A stretch of 64,000 bases of DNA, from NCBI GenBank assembly GCA_016719485.1, contig JADJZB010000022.1:113881-177880 (forward strand), in the 5' to 3' direction. The translations under genes and the position numbers were made by a program. The notes under the pieces are model-generated. The model did not search any database, had not been told where the DNA came from, and saw nothing but the letters and a program-made list of their open reading frames with translations. Source of the DNA: Holophagales bacterium (GTDB lineage Bacteria; Acidobacteriota; Thermoanaerobaculia; UBA5066). Shown piece after piece: positions 30,318 to 38,975 of this stretch; the stretch's first letter is position 1; each line of letters starts with the position of its first letter.

Positions 30318-33300
30318 TCAGACCTGGCTGCCGGCCGGGTACGCGTGGGTCTCGACTCCGAGGAGGGCCGCGAGGCGCCGGCCCTTGTCGTCGGTGAAGT
30401 GGATGTCGGTCGTGACGCCGAGGCTTCCCACCTTGCGGCGGTACGCGGCCACGCTCACGACGCCCGGGGCCGGGGCGGACCGATAGGACCTCAGCTCGCC
30501 GATCGTCGTCGGCAGGTTCTCCCGCCCGAGCATCCGCTGCGCGTACAGAACGGCGACCTGGAGCCCTCCGTCGAGGGCCGCCACGTCGAGCTGCCAGGGG
30601 TTCGCCGTGCCGTTCGGCCAGCCGGCGCGCTCGACACCCTTCACGCGCCCTCCGGCGCCGTGGTCGGAGATCCCCTCGACCTCCTCGATGAGCTCGAACG
30701 CCCCCCTGTGGAAGAGGAGGTCCTGGTAGATCGGCTCTCCGGACCACGCACCGAGCTCGAGCTCGGGAAGTTCCGGCTCCGGCGTCCCGAGCTCGGAGAG
30801 AAGCTCGGCCCGGGCGCTGTAGTGATGGGTCCCCGCCGACCCCCGGACGTCCAGCTGCAGCCAGGTCCCGCTGCCGCCGAGAACCTGCCGCGCCTGGATG
30901 ACGAAGCGGTCGCCCCCGTTGTCGAATCCTCCGAGCCTTATCCCCTTGAGGACCTTGATGTCGTGGAGAGCGGCGAGCGCGAGGCCGGGACGGAAGGAGC
31001 GCGCGGCGCGCGAGAGCCACTCCGCCGCGAGGACGACCGGGATGACGGGCGTCCCCTTGATCGAGTGACCTTCGAGGTAGCCGTGGCTCCTCCGCTGGAC
31101 CTTCAGCTCGAGCTCCTGGACCCGGGCCTCGGCGCCCGCGAAGAGGAGCGCTTCGGCCTTCGGCTCGCCCCCGAGGACGAGCTCCACGTCCGAGCGCTCG
31201 GCGCCGCGGACCTCGTCGACGAACATGCGGGCTCCCGCGGCCAGCGGGATCATCGGGACGCCGAGCGAGGCGAACCGCTCCTTGAGCTGGGGCGTGACCA
31301 TCCCGCCCTCCCAGGGTCCCCACCCGAACGACTTCACGAGGATCTGGGGGCGGCGCCGGGACTCGGCGCAGGCGACCTTCGCGAGAACCTCGTTCGCCAT
31401 GGCGTAGTCGGCCTGGCCGTTGTTGCCGCAGCGGGCCGAGACCGACGAGAAGACGCAGAGGAGCTTCAGCGGGTCGTCCCCGGTGGCGGCGAGGAGCGCG
31501 CGGAGCCCCTTCACCTTCGTGTCGAAGACCCGGTCGAACTGCTCGTCGGTCTTCTGCGAGATCTTCCGGTCCGCCAGGACGCCCGCGGCGTGGACGAGCC
31601 CGGCGACGGGACCCCACTCGCCTCGGACCCGGGCGAGGACGGCACCGAGCGCCGGGGCGTCGTCCACGCTCACGGGCTCGTAACGCGCCTCGCCGCCCGC
31701 GGCCGCGATCGCCGCGAGCGTCCGGCGGATCTCGCGGTTCGACAGGACCTCGTGAACCCGGGCTCCGAGCTCGGCCGGCGCGGGGTTCCGCCCCTGGTGG
31801 CGCGCTTCGGCGAGGAGCGCCTTCTTCAGTCCCGCCTCGTCCGTGATGCCCGCGCAGGGGGCGGGTTCCTCTGCGAGCGGCGTCCTGCCGAGGAGGACGA
31901 ACCGCGCGCGGCTCTCTCGCGCCCATTCCTCGAGGCACGCGGCCGTGACACCGCGGGCGCCGCCCGACACGACGACGACGTCTCCCGGAACGATGACCGG
32001 GGCGCCCGCGGAGACGGGCCTCGCCACGCTCCGGAGCGTGAACCGCCCTCCGGCCGCCGGGAGCGCCACCTCCGCCTCCCCGCCCCCTTCGAGCAGCTCG
32101 GCCACGAGGGCCTTCGCGAGCGCCGCCGGCGCACGGCCACCCCGTTCGAGGTCGATGGCTTTCAGAGAAGCCTGCGGCCACTCCTGTCCAGCGGTCTTTA
32201 CGAGCGCCGGCAGGCCCGCGAGCCACGCCCGCAGCGGGTCCATCGGGCCCGTCCCGAAGGAGGCTCCCGTGTCGTGGACCGTCACGAAGAGGCCGCGCTC
32301 CTTCTCGAGCCTCTCCGCGAGCAGACGCGCGAGAGCGAACGCCTCGCGGTTCACGGCGATGGCCTCGTCAATGTCCGCGACCTCTCTGAGACCGCCGAGG
32401 TAGACGCACGCCGTCGCAGCGGAGGGAAGACTCGAAGTGGCCTTCGCGTTCACGCCGCGGGCACGCAGCTCCGCGGCGAGCGCCTCGTCCAGCTCGGGCG
32501 AGCCGGTGATCCAGACCTCGCCGCCAGAGAGGAGTCCGGGTTGCGCGAGGCCGGTCGCGGGAGCCGCGATCCGCTCCAGGACGAAGCGCCCCAGCGGAGG
32601 GGCGGCCATTGCGGGGAGGACCGGCGTCGCGGCGGGCACGACGGGCGCGTTGGGCGCTGCCGTCGCCGGCACCGACGCGGGCGCCGCTGCGGAAACCGCC
32701 GCGGGCTCCCCGATGCCCTTCATGTACTCGACGATGGCGCCGAGGGTGCGCAGCGACCCCATGTGCCCCATGTCCACCGACCGCAGCTCCGGCGCCTGGT
32801 CGGCGACCGCCGAGAGGATCTCGACCCTCTTGATCGAGTCGATCCCGAGGTCCCCTTCGAGGTCCATCCCGAGGTTCAGCATGTCGGCCGGGTAGCCCGT
32901 CTTCTCCGCCACGACCGCGAGCATCAGGGCCTGCAGGTCGACGTCGGACGTCGCCGTGATCTTTGCTTGCGGAGGCGCCGATTCCTGCGGACCGATGCCC
33001 TTCATGTACTCGACGATCGCGCCGAGGGTGCGCAGCGACCCCATGTGGCCCATGTCCACCGACCGCAAGTCCGGCACCTGGTCGGCGACCGCCGACAGGA
33101 TCTCGACTCTCTTGATCGAGTCGATCCCGAGGTCCCCCTCGAGGTCCATCCCGAGGTTCAGCATGTCGGCCGGGTAGCCCGTCTTCTCGGCGACGACCGC
33201 GAGCATCAGGGCCTGCAGGTCGGCGTGGGAGGGCGGCGCGACGGGAGTCGGGACCTTCGCTGCGGCCGGCACGACGGCGACAGGGCGCGCGGTGGGCGGC

Positions 33301-36300
33301 GCCTCGGCGGACCTAGGCGCCTCGACCGCGTGAACGACCGGCACCGGAGCCGGCGGAGGCGTCCACGCCGGCGCCGGCGGCGCGGGAACGATCCGCGAGG
33401 CCGTCTCCCTCGTGGCCGGGACCGCCGGCATCGCGATGGCCCGGCCCGTCACCATCGCGGTGAGGCCGAGCATTCCCGACTCCGCGACGCGCAGGAAAGA
33501 GGAGTGGCTCTCGGCCATCGCCCTCTGATAGACGGCGTGCGCTTCGGCGGTCTGCCTCTGCGTCTCCTGGAAGGCCAGGACCCAGTCGGAGGGAGCGCCG
33601 GCGAGGGAACCGGCGGGTGCGACGGAAGACGAAGGCGGAGCGGGGAACGGCGCGGTCTCGTGCTTCAACTGGTCCTCTCGCGTCGCTGCGACGACAGGTC
33701 TCGCCGGAGCGGGGGCGGCCTGCAGCACGGGCTGCACGGGCCGCGGCGGGTTCGGGGCGGGGAGCGACGCGGCGCCGCCCGGCGGGGGATAGAGCTTTCC
33801 GTGGTTGCTGCCGTTGATCGACACGGCGAGCTTCGAGCGGGACGCGGCCGCTTCCCGCACGGGCGGGCGACAGTCCGCGAAGAGGTTCGCGGGCGACACC
33901 GCCACGCCCGCCGCCACGAGCCGCGCGAGCGCGAGCTGGAGCGACTCGACGCCGTTCCTCCCCTTCCTGTCGAGGCTGACGGCGAGGTGGGGACGGCCGT
34001 CGAGGATCCGTCCCAGGAGGCCCGTGAGGACCGAGCCCGGGCCGACCTCGAGGAACGTGCGGGCCCCTGCGGCGTACATCCCTTCGACCATCTCGACGAA
34101 GCGGACCTCGCTCGCGACCTGGCCCGCGAGGGCCGAGCGGAGCTCGTCGGGGGCGGTCCCGTGCGCGGCGGCGAGGGCGTTCGAATAGACCGGCAGCGCG
34201 GGCGACGCGAACGGGACCTCCGCGAGGAAGAGGGAGAACGGCTCGCAGGCGCCCGCCACCAGGCTCGAGTGGAACGCGGTGGCAACCGGGAGCCGCTGGA
34301 ACGTGATTCCCTCCGCCTTCAGGCTCGTTTCGAAATCCGCGACGTCGGCCGTCGCGCCCGAGACGACGACCTGCGCCGGACCGTTGTGGTTCGCGACGAC
34401 GACCCGCGGGGCGAGGCGCGCGAGGAGCTCGCGGACCTTTCCGACCGGCAGGTTCAGCGCCGTCATGGCGCCCGGGATCGCGGCCGCCTCGGCCATCAGC
34501 TCGCCGCGGCGGCGCGCCACTCTCAGGAGATCCTCTTCACTCGCGAAGACGCTCGCCGCGCGAAGGGCGACGACCTCGCCGAGGCTGTGCCCCCCGACCA
34601 GGTCGGCACGGATTCCGATCTCGTCGAGGAGGGCAAGCTGTGAGAGCGAAACGCAGGCGATCGCCGGCTGGGCCCACTGCGTCGAGGTGAGCCTCGCGAG
34701 GTCGCGCTTCTCCTTCTCCTCGCCGAATCCCGGTCTCGGGAAGACCACCTCGTGGAGCGAGGTCCCATCCTCCATCTCGAGGTTCGCGGCGCGATCCCAG
34801 GCGCCGAGCGCCGGGGCGAATCCCATCGCGAGGTCGGCGCCCATCCCCACGTACTGGCTCCCCTGCCCCGGGAAGAGAAAGGCGACCTTACCCTCGTGCA
34901 GGCCCGCACCGAACGCGCTGCCGTCCGGCAGCGCGAAGGGTTCGCCGGGAGCGGCCTCGATCCGCTTCGCGGCCTCGAGGAGCTTCGCCGCGAGGTCGGC
35001 CCCGTCGGCGGCGAGGACGGCGAGACGCGCGGTCGCGTCCGGCCGATAGGCCTCCTGGCTCTCGTGGGCGCGTCTCGCGAGCCGGCCCGCTTCCCCGATT
35101 CCGGCGGCCTCCATCGCGAGCTCGCGCGCCTTCGCCACGACTTCTGCCGCGTCATCCCCGCACACGACGACCATCTCCCTCGCGAGAGTCCCGAGGCGCG
35201 CCGCGCGCGGCGCCGGCCCGCGGTATTCCTCGAGTGCGACGTGGAAGTTCGAGCCGCCGAAACCGAACGCGCTCACCGAGGCCCGGCGCGGGTGGCGGGC
35301 ATCGCGCACCCAGGGGCGCGCCTTCGTGCTCAGGTAGAAGGGGCTCTCGTCGAGGCCGAGCTTCGGGTTCGGCGCGTCGACCTTGATCGTCGGGGGGAGC
35401 ACCCCGTGGTGGAGCGCCATGATCGCCTTGAAGAGGCCCGCCGCGCCGGCTGCGGCCTTCGCGTGGCCGATCTGGCTCTTCACCGAGCCGAGCGCGCACC
35501 ACTGCCGGTCTTTGCGTCCGGCGCCGTCGAACACCTGCCGCAGCCCCTCGAACTCGGCGACGTCGCCGGCCTTCGTCCCGGTCCCGTGCGCTTCCACGAG
35601 CTCGACGGTCTGGGGGCCGTAGCCCGCCAGCTCGTAGGCGCGGTCGAGCGCTTTCGCCTGTCCCGCCGGCACCGGCGCGTAGACGCTCTTGGAGCGACCG
35701 TCCGAGGAGGAGCCGACGCCGCGAATCACGGCGTAGATCCGGTCGCCGTCCCGCTCCGCGTCGGCGAGGCGCTTGAGCGCGACCATCCCGAGCCCTTCGC
35801 CGAGCATCGTGCCGTCGGCCTTGTCGCTGAACGGCCGGCAGTCGCCGGTCGGCGAGAGCGCCGGCGTCTTCGAGAAGCAGAGGAACATGAAGATGTCGTT
35901 CAGCGTGTCGACGCCGCCGGAGATGACGAGGTCGCTGTGCCCGAGCTGCAGCTCGGCGACTCCCATCGAGAGCGCGCTCAGGGTCGAGGCGCAGGCCGCG
36001 TCGGTGACGCAGTTCGTGCCGCCCAGGTTCAGGCGGTTCGCGATCCGCCCCGCGACGACGTTGCCGAGGAGACCCGGGAAGGTCGACTCCTGCCACGGCA
36101 CGTAGTGGTTCGCGATCCGGTCACAGATCGCCGTCACCTCGTCTTCGGGCAGGCCCGACTCGCGGAGCGACTTCACCCAGACCGGCCTCTGAAGCCGGCT
36201 CACCATGCTGGAGAGGAGCTCCTGGGCGCTCGTCACGCCGAGGATCACGGAGACGCGCGAGCGGTCCGCCGTCTCGAACTGTTCGCGAAGAGCGTCCTGG

Positions 36301-36623
36301 AGGACCTTCTGCGCCACGACGAGGGCGAGGAGCTGGGACGTGTCCGTCGCCGGGATCGTCGAAGGGGGAACGCCCCAGCCGAGCGCATCGAAGTCGACCG
36401 GGTCGAGGAACGCGCCCCGCTTCGCGTAGGTCTTGTCGGGCGCGGCCGGGTCGGGGTCGTAGTAGTCCTCGACGAGCCAGTGGCTCGGCGGAACGTCGCG
36501 GATCAGGTCCGTGCCGGCGAGGATGTCCTTCCAGAAGCCGGTGGCATCCGTGGATCCGGGAAAGAGGGCGCTCACGCCGACGACGGCGATGGGCTGGCGG
36601 TTCGGGGAGGAGTCGTGGGTCAT
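30318..36623 (-). CDS. pfaA: PUFA synthase subunit PfaA: KS-AT-ACP-ACP-KR-DH
   Basis: 2101 residues, intact. KS (about 8-470) has active Cys in DAACASTLSALS (about 215), EAHGTGTKAGD (about 350) and GSVKSQIGHAKAAAG. Malonyl-type AT (about 580-890) has FLFPGQGSQYVGMG and GGHSLGEVVAL. A Pro/Ala-rich linker leads to two acyl-carrier domains (about 1134-1210 and 1228-1304), each with the phosphopantetheine Ser in LGIDSIKRVEIL. KR (about 1540-1800) has VVVVSGGARGVTAACLEEWA. A C-terminal PS-DH-like hot-dog (about 1840-2095) has GHSIKGTPVIPVVLAAEW. The protein primes, elongates and ketoreduces the chain. Only two ACPs are present, fewer than the five to nine of marine enzymes. Start ATG lies 43 bases after the true pfaD stop and the gene ends two bases before the next one. 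Confidence 0.95.
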   Translation of the reverse strand: MTHDSSPNRQPIAVVGVSALFPGSTDATGFWKDILAGTDLIRDVPPSHWLVEDYYDPDPAAPDKTYAKRGAFLDPVDFDALGWGVPPSTIPATDTSQLLALVVAQKVLQDALREQFETADRSRVSVILGVTSAQELLSSMVSRLQRPVWVKSLRESGLPEDEVTAICDRIANHYVPWQESTFPGLLGNVVAGRIANRLNLGGTNCVTDAACASTLSALSMGVAELQLGHSDLVISGGVDTLNDIFMFLCFSKTPALSPTGDCRPFSDKADGTMLGEGLGMVALKRLADAERDGDRIYAVIRGVGSSSDGRSKSVYAPVPAGQAKALDRAYELAGYGPQTVELVEAHGTGTKAGDVAEFEGLRQVFDGAGRKDRQWCALGSVKSQIGHAKAAAGAAGLFKAIMALHHGVLPPTIKVDAPNPKLGLDESPFYLSTKARPWVRDARHPRRASVSAFGFGGSNFHVALEEYRGPAPRAARLGTLAREMVVVCGDDAAEVVAKARELAMEAAGIGEAGRLARRAHESQEAYRPDATARLAVLAADGADLAAKLLEAAKRIEAAPGEPFALPDGSAFGAGLHEGKVAFLFPGQGSQYVGMGADLAMGFAPALGAWDRAANLEMEDGTSLHEVVFPRPGFGEEKEKRDLARLTSTQWAQPAIACVSLSQLALLDEIGIRADLVGGHSLGEVVALRAASVFASEEDLLRVARRRGELMAEAAAIPGAMTALNLPVGKVRELLARLAPRVVVANHNGPAQVVVSGATADVADFETSLKAEGITFQRLPVATAFHSSLVAGACEPFSLFLAEVPFASPALPVYSNALAAAHGTAPDELRSALAGQVASEVRFVEMVEGMYAAGARTFLEVGPGSVLTGLLGRILDGRPHLAVSLDRKGRNGVESLQLALARLVAAGVAVSPANLFADCRPPVREAAASRSKLAVSINGSNHGKLYPPPGGAASLPAPNPPRPVQPVLQAAPAPARPVVAATREDQLKHETAPFPAPPSSSVAPAGSLAGAPSDWVLAFQETQRQTAEAHAVYQRAMAESHSSFLRVAESGMLGLTAMVTGRAIAMPAVPATRETASRIVPAPPAPAWTPPPAPVPVVHAVEAPRSAEAPPTARPVAVVPAAAKVPTPVAPPSHADLQALMLAVVAEKTGYPADMLNLGMDLEGDLGIDSIKRVEILSAVADQVPDLRSVDMGHMGSLRTLGAIVEYMKGIGPQESAPPQAKITATSDVDLQALMLAVVAEKTGYPADMLNLGMDLEGDLGIDSIKRVEILSAVADQAPELRSVDMGHMGSLRTLGAIVEYMKGIGEPAAVSAAAPASVPATAAPNAPVVPAATPVLPAMAAPPLGRFVLERIAAPATGLAQPGLLSGGEVWITGSPELDEALAAELRARGVNAKATSSLPSAATACVYLGGLREVADIDEAIAVNREAFALARLLAERLEKERGLFVTVHDTGASFGTGPMDPLRAWLAGLPALVKTAGQEWPQASLKAIDLERGGRAPAALAKALVAELLEGGGEAEVALPAAGGRFTLRSVARPVSAGAPVIVPGDVVVVSGGARGVTAACLEEWARESRARFVLLGRTPLAEEPAPCAGITDEAGLKKALLAEARHQGRNPAPAELGARVHEVLSNREIRRTLAAIAAAGGEARYEPVSVDDAPALGAVLARVRGEWGPVAGLVHAAGVLADRKISQKTDEQFDRVFDTKVKGLRALLAATGDDPLKLLCVFSSVSARCGNNGQADYAMANEVLAKVACAESRRRPQILVKSFGWGPWEGGMVTPQLKERFASLGVPMIPLAAGARMFVDEVRGAERSDVELVLGGEPKAEALLFAGAEARVQELELKVQRRSHGYLEGHSIKGTPVIPVVLAAEWLSRAARSFRPGLALAALHDIKVLKGIRLGGFDNGGDRFVIQARQVLGGSGTWLQLDVRGSAGTHHYSARAELLSELGTPEPELPELELGAWSGEPIYQDLLFHRGAFELIEEVEGISDHGAGGRVKGVERAGWPNGTANPWQLDVAALDGGLQVAVLYAQRMLGRENLPTTIGELRSYRSAPAPGVVSVAAYRRKVGSLGVTTDIHFTDDKGRRLAALLGVETHAYPAGSQV
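32712..33223. repeat. tandem near-identical ACP repeats, 282-base period
   Basis: About 230 bases at 32712-32941 recur at 32994-33223 with only a handful of differences (for example ATGGC/ATCGC, GCAGC/GCAAG, GAGAGG/GACAGG). The period is 282 bases, 94 codons, covering one ACP plus linker. Many differences are synonymous and the linkers between are not conserved, which suggests recent duplication or gene conversion of the ACP unit. Such repeats also collapse or expand easily in short-read assemblies, so the real copy number could be higher. Confidence 0.9.
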
Positions 36624-36666
36624 TCGGGCCTCGTCGTCGGACGGTTCGGAGCTTCGGGACGAAGGG

Positions 36667-38317
36667 TCAGGAAAGGGGACGCGGGCGGAAGTCGAATGCG
36701 GAGGGCGGAACGGCGAGCCCCGAGGCGCGGAGCTGCTGCGCGCGTGTCACCGCAGCGGCCCCCTCCATCAGGTTGCGGGCGACCTGGACGGCGGTCCGGC
36801 TCTCGGGCTTCTCCAGGAAGCTGCCGCGGACCCACGAGTTGAACGCGCCCATCGCCGGTCCGCACCAGATCTGGTAGTCGGTGCTGCGGTCCGGGCTCGC
36901 CTGCGATCGCCCAGCGGCTCGAGAGGCCGAGGTACGAGCGGAAGACGAGCGCCATGAGGTGGCGTGGGTCGGCCTCGGCCCTCGCCACCTCGCGCGGGTC
37001 GCGGGCCGCCCAGAAGGCGCGCGTCGAAGTCCATGCTTCGCTGAACGTCGCCTTGAGGAGCTGCGTCTCGACCTTTTCCCTCTCGGCGGCAGGGATGCTC
37101 TCGAGCGACGGCCAGGAGCGGTAGAGCTCGTAGAGCTTCTTCGCACGGACGGCGAACATCGTTCCCCGGCGCAGGACCTGCACCGTGACGCCCAGCTCGA
37201 ACATGTCGGCCGCGGGCGCCATGATCACGTCGGCGATGCCCGCTTCCGCCAGGAGCGCCCGGCCGCTCTCGTGGAGGCCGCTCTCGACGCAGGCCTGGTT
37301 CACCGTGCCGGTCACGACGTAGGAGGCGCCGAGGGCGAACGCCGCCGCCACAGACGAAGGCGTTCCGAGGCCGCCGCCCGCGCCCACGCGCACCGCCTGC
37401 CGGTATCCGCGCTCGGCGGCGACCCGGTCGCGGAGTCGCAGGAGCGCCGGGAGGAGTGCGGTCAGCGGCCGGTTGTCGGTGTGACCGCCGGAGTCGGCTT
37501 CCGCGGTGAGGTCTTCCGCCAGCGGGAGGCCCCCGGCAAGCCTCGCCTCCTCCGCCGTCAGCTGGCCTCTCTCCACCAGGACTCGCAGGATCTCGGCAGG
37601 GGGGGGCTCCAGGAAGCGCATCGCCACTTCCTCGCGCGAGATCTTCGCGAAGAGGTGGTTCTTCCTCCGGGTTCGCCCGGAGGGATCCGTCGTCAGGCCC
37701 GTGGCCGCGTACCGGACGACGGCCGGCGTCAGCGCCATGTAGGCCGAGGCCTCCACCCGCGTGACGCCCTTCCTCAGGTAGAGGTCGGCCACGGCCTCCT
37801 CGAGCGCGGGCTCGTTCGGGCTGTGGATCAGGTTCGCGCCCCAGGGAAAGCCGCTGGCGCCCAGCTCCTTCTCCAGCTCGGCCAGTGCCCCCTCGACGCG
37901 GCCCGGCGAAAGCCCAGCCGCCCCGAAGAAACCGAGGAATCCGGCGCGCGCCACCTCGGAGACGAGGCGGACCGAGGCGATGCCGTTGGCCATCGAGCCC
38001 GTGACGTAGGGGAACCGGGCTCCGTGCGTCTCGGAAAACGTCCGGTCCCCGAGCCACTCCGGGTAGAGGGGCGGCAGGGATGCCAGGTGCGGGAAGGTAC
38101 CGGCGGTCAGGCCACGGCCCTCCGCGGAGAGCAGCTCACCCCCGAGGCCGAGACCGATCCGTCCCTCGTCCTCGCGGACGACGTGGGCCGTGGACCGGAT
38201 CTCCTCGAGCGCGCTCCCGATCTCGGCCGGCGTGAAGGCCGGGAGGCGTCCGTCCGGTCGCCAGCGCGCCGGAGAGGCGGGAAGGGTCACGGCCCGGTGG
38301 TCCCTGGAAAGTGGCAC
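36667..38317 (-). CDS. pfaD: PfaD-type trans-acting enoyl reductase (one frameshift)
   Basis: About 550 residues after skipping one extra base at 36892-36894 (span 3n+1). An FMN-dependent TIM-barrel enzyme of the nitronate monooxygenase superfamily that reduces enoyl-ACP for the PUFA synthase. Visible: GSMANGIASVRLVSEVARAG (about 105), GFPWGANLIHSPNEPALEE, ASAYMALTPAVVRYAA, ADSGGHTDNRPL, AVRVGAGGGLGTPSSVAAAF and VTGTVNQACVESG. The conserved C-terminus (LGLSSRWAIAGEP, then DYQIWCGPAMGAFNSWVRGS) is split by the frameshift and is complete in the second frame, ending at 36667. If the first frame is followed it runs to 36620 with an unrelated tail. First gene of the pfa operon; the GTG start overlaps one repeat of the putative operator, and a later start (VTLPASPARW) is possible. 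Confidence 0.92.
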
Positions 38318-38350
38318 TGAGTGGCGTTTTGCACTGAGGCGCAGTTATAT
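38314..38350. promoter_or_regulatory. shared operator/promoter region of pfaD and the TetR regulator
   Basis: Direct repeats GCACTGAGTGGCG (38314-38326) and GCACTGAGGCGC (38331-38342) start 17 bases apart. The first contains the perfect dyad CACT-G-AGTG, and the second opens the inverted repeat ACTG-AGGCG-CAGT (38333-38345). GTTATAT at 38344-38350 supplies a -10 for both directions: TATAAC toward pfaD (leader of about 20 bases) and TTATAT toward tetR, ten bases before its GTG. The repeats cover the expected pfaD transcript start, as expected for repression by the divergent TetR protein. Confidence 0.55.
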
Positions 38351-38360
38351 CCTTCCCCCT

Positions 38361-38960
38361 GTGAAAACGCCAAGGCCCCTGCGTGAAAAGAAAAAGGAGG
38401 CCACCCGGCGCGCACTACTGGAAATCGGGAACCGGCTCTTCCACAAGAAGGGGTTCGAGGCCACCACGATCGACGAGATCTGCGAGGCGGCCGGGGTCAG
38501 CCGGCGGACGTTCTTCCGCTACTTCCTGAACAAGGAAGCCCTGGTCTTCCCGCACCGGAAGGAACGGCTGGACCGCTTCGTGGAGTTTCTCGTGAGCGCG
38601 CCGCCGGACGAGCGGCCCGTGGCGACCCTGCGCCGCACGGCGAATGCCTTCGCTCGCGAATACATGGCGAACCGTGCCCAGCTCGTGGCCCAGCAGAAGC
38701 TGATCCAGACGTCTCCCGCCCTCCTCGCCCGCGAGCGCGAGATCGACAGGGACTGGGAGTCCGCGATGTCCCGCGCGTTCCGGGAACGCGCCGGCCCCGG
38801 CCACGCCTCGGAGCTGCGGGCCCGCGTCTTCGCGGGCGCGGCGATCGGCGTCATCCGCGCGACCATGCGGCACTGGTTCAATACCGACGGCAAGGAAGAC
38901 CTCGCGCGCCTCGGCGAAGAGGCCCTCGCCTGCCTCGACCGCGGCTTCTCGCTCGAGTGA
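38361..38960 (+). CDS. TetR/AcrR-family regulator, divergent from the pfa operon
   Basis: 199 residues from a GTG ten bases after a TTATAT -10 box. The N-terminal helix-turn-helix is clear: ALLEIGNRLFHKKGFEATTI, DEICEAAGVSRRTFFRYFLNKEAL (about 22-65), a form common in the subgroup with F-x-x-K-G-F-E-x-T-T. The C-terminal ligand domain is helical and includes ARVFAGAAIGVIRATMRHWF. The open frame extends upstream over the promoter and into pfaD, but that extension is rejected because it would overlap the shared control region. Its position makes it the likely local regulator of PUFA synthesis, with an acyl-CoA or fatty acid as a plausible ligand. This is an inference from position only. Confidence 0.88.
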   Translation: MKTPRPLREKKKEATRRALLEIGNRLFHKKGFEATTIDEICEAAGVSRRTFFRYFLNKEALVFPHRKERLDRFVEFLVSAPPDERPVATLRRTANAFAREYMANRAQLVAQQKLIQTSPALLAREREIDRDWESAMSRAFRERAGPGHASELRARVFAGAAIGVIRATMRHWFNTDGKEDLARLGEEALACLDRGFSLE

Positions 38961-38975
38961 CCCGCCCCGGCGCGG

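Noticed and set aside
28337..30397. Long open frames antisense to the PUFA synthase and to most other genes
   Set aside because: They are Arg/Gly/Pro-rich, lack recognisable domains and arise because G+C-rich codons leave few stops in the opposite frames.
36620..36666. pfaD reading on to overlap pfaA by an ATGA
   Set aside because: The tail in that frame is unrelated to PfaD, while the other frame has the conserved C-terminus ending at 36667.
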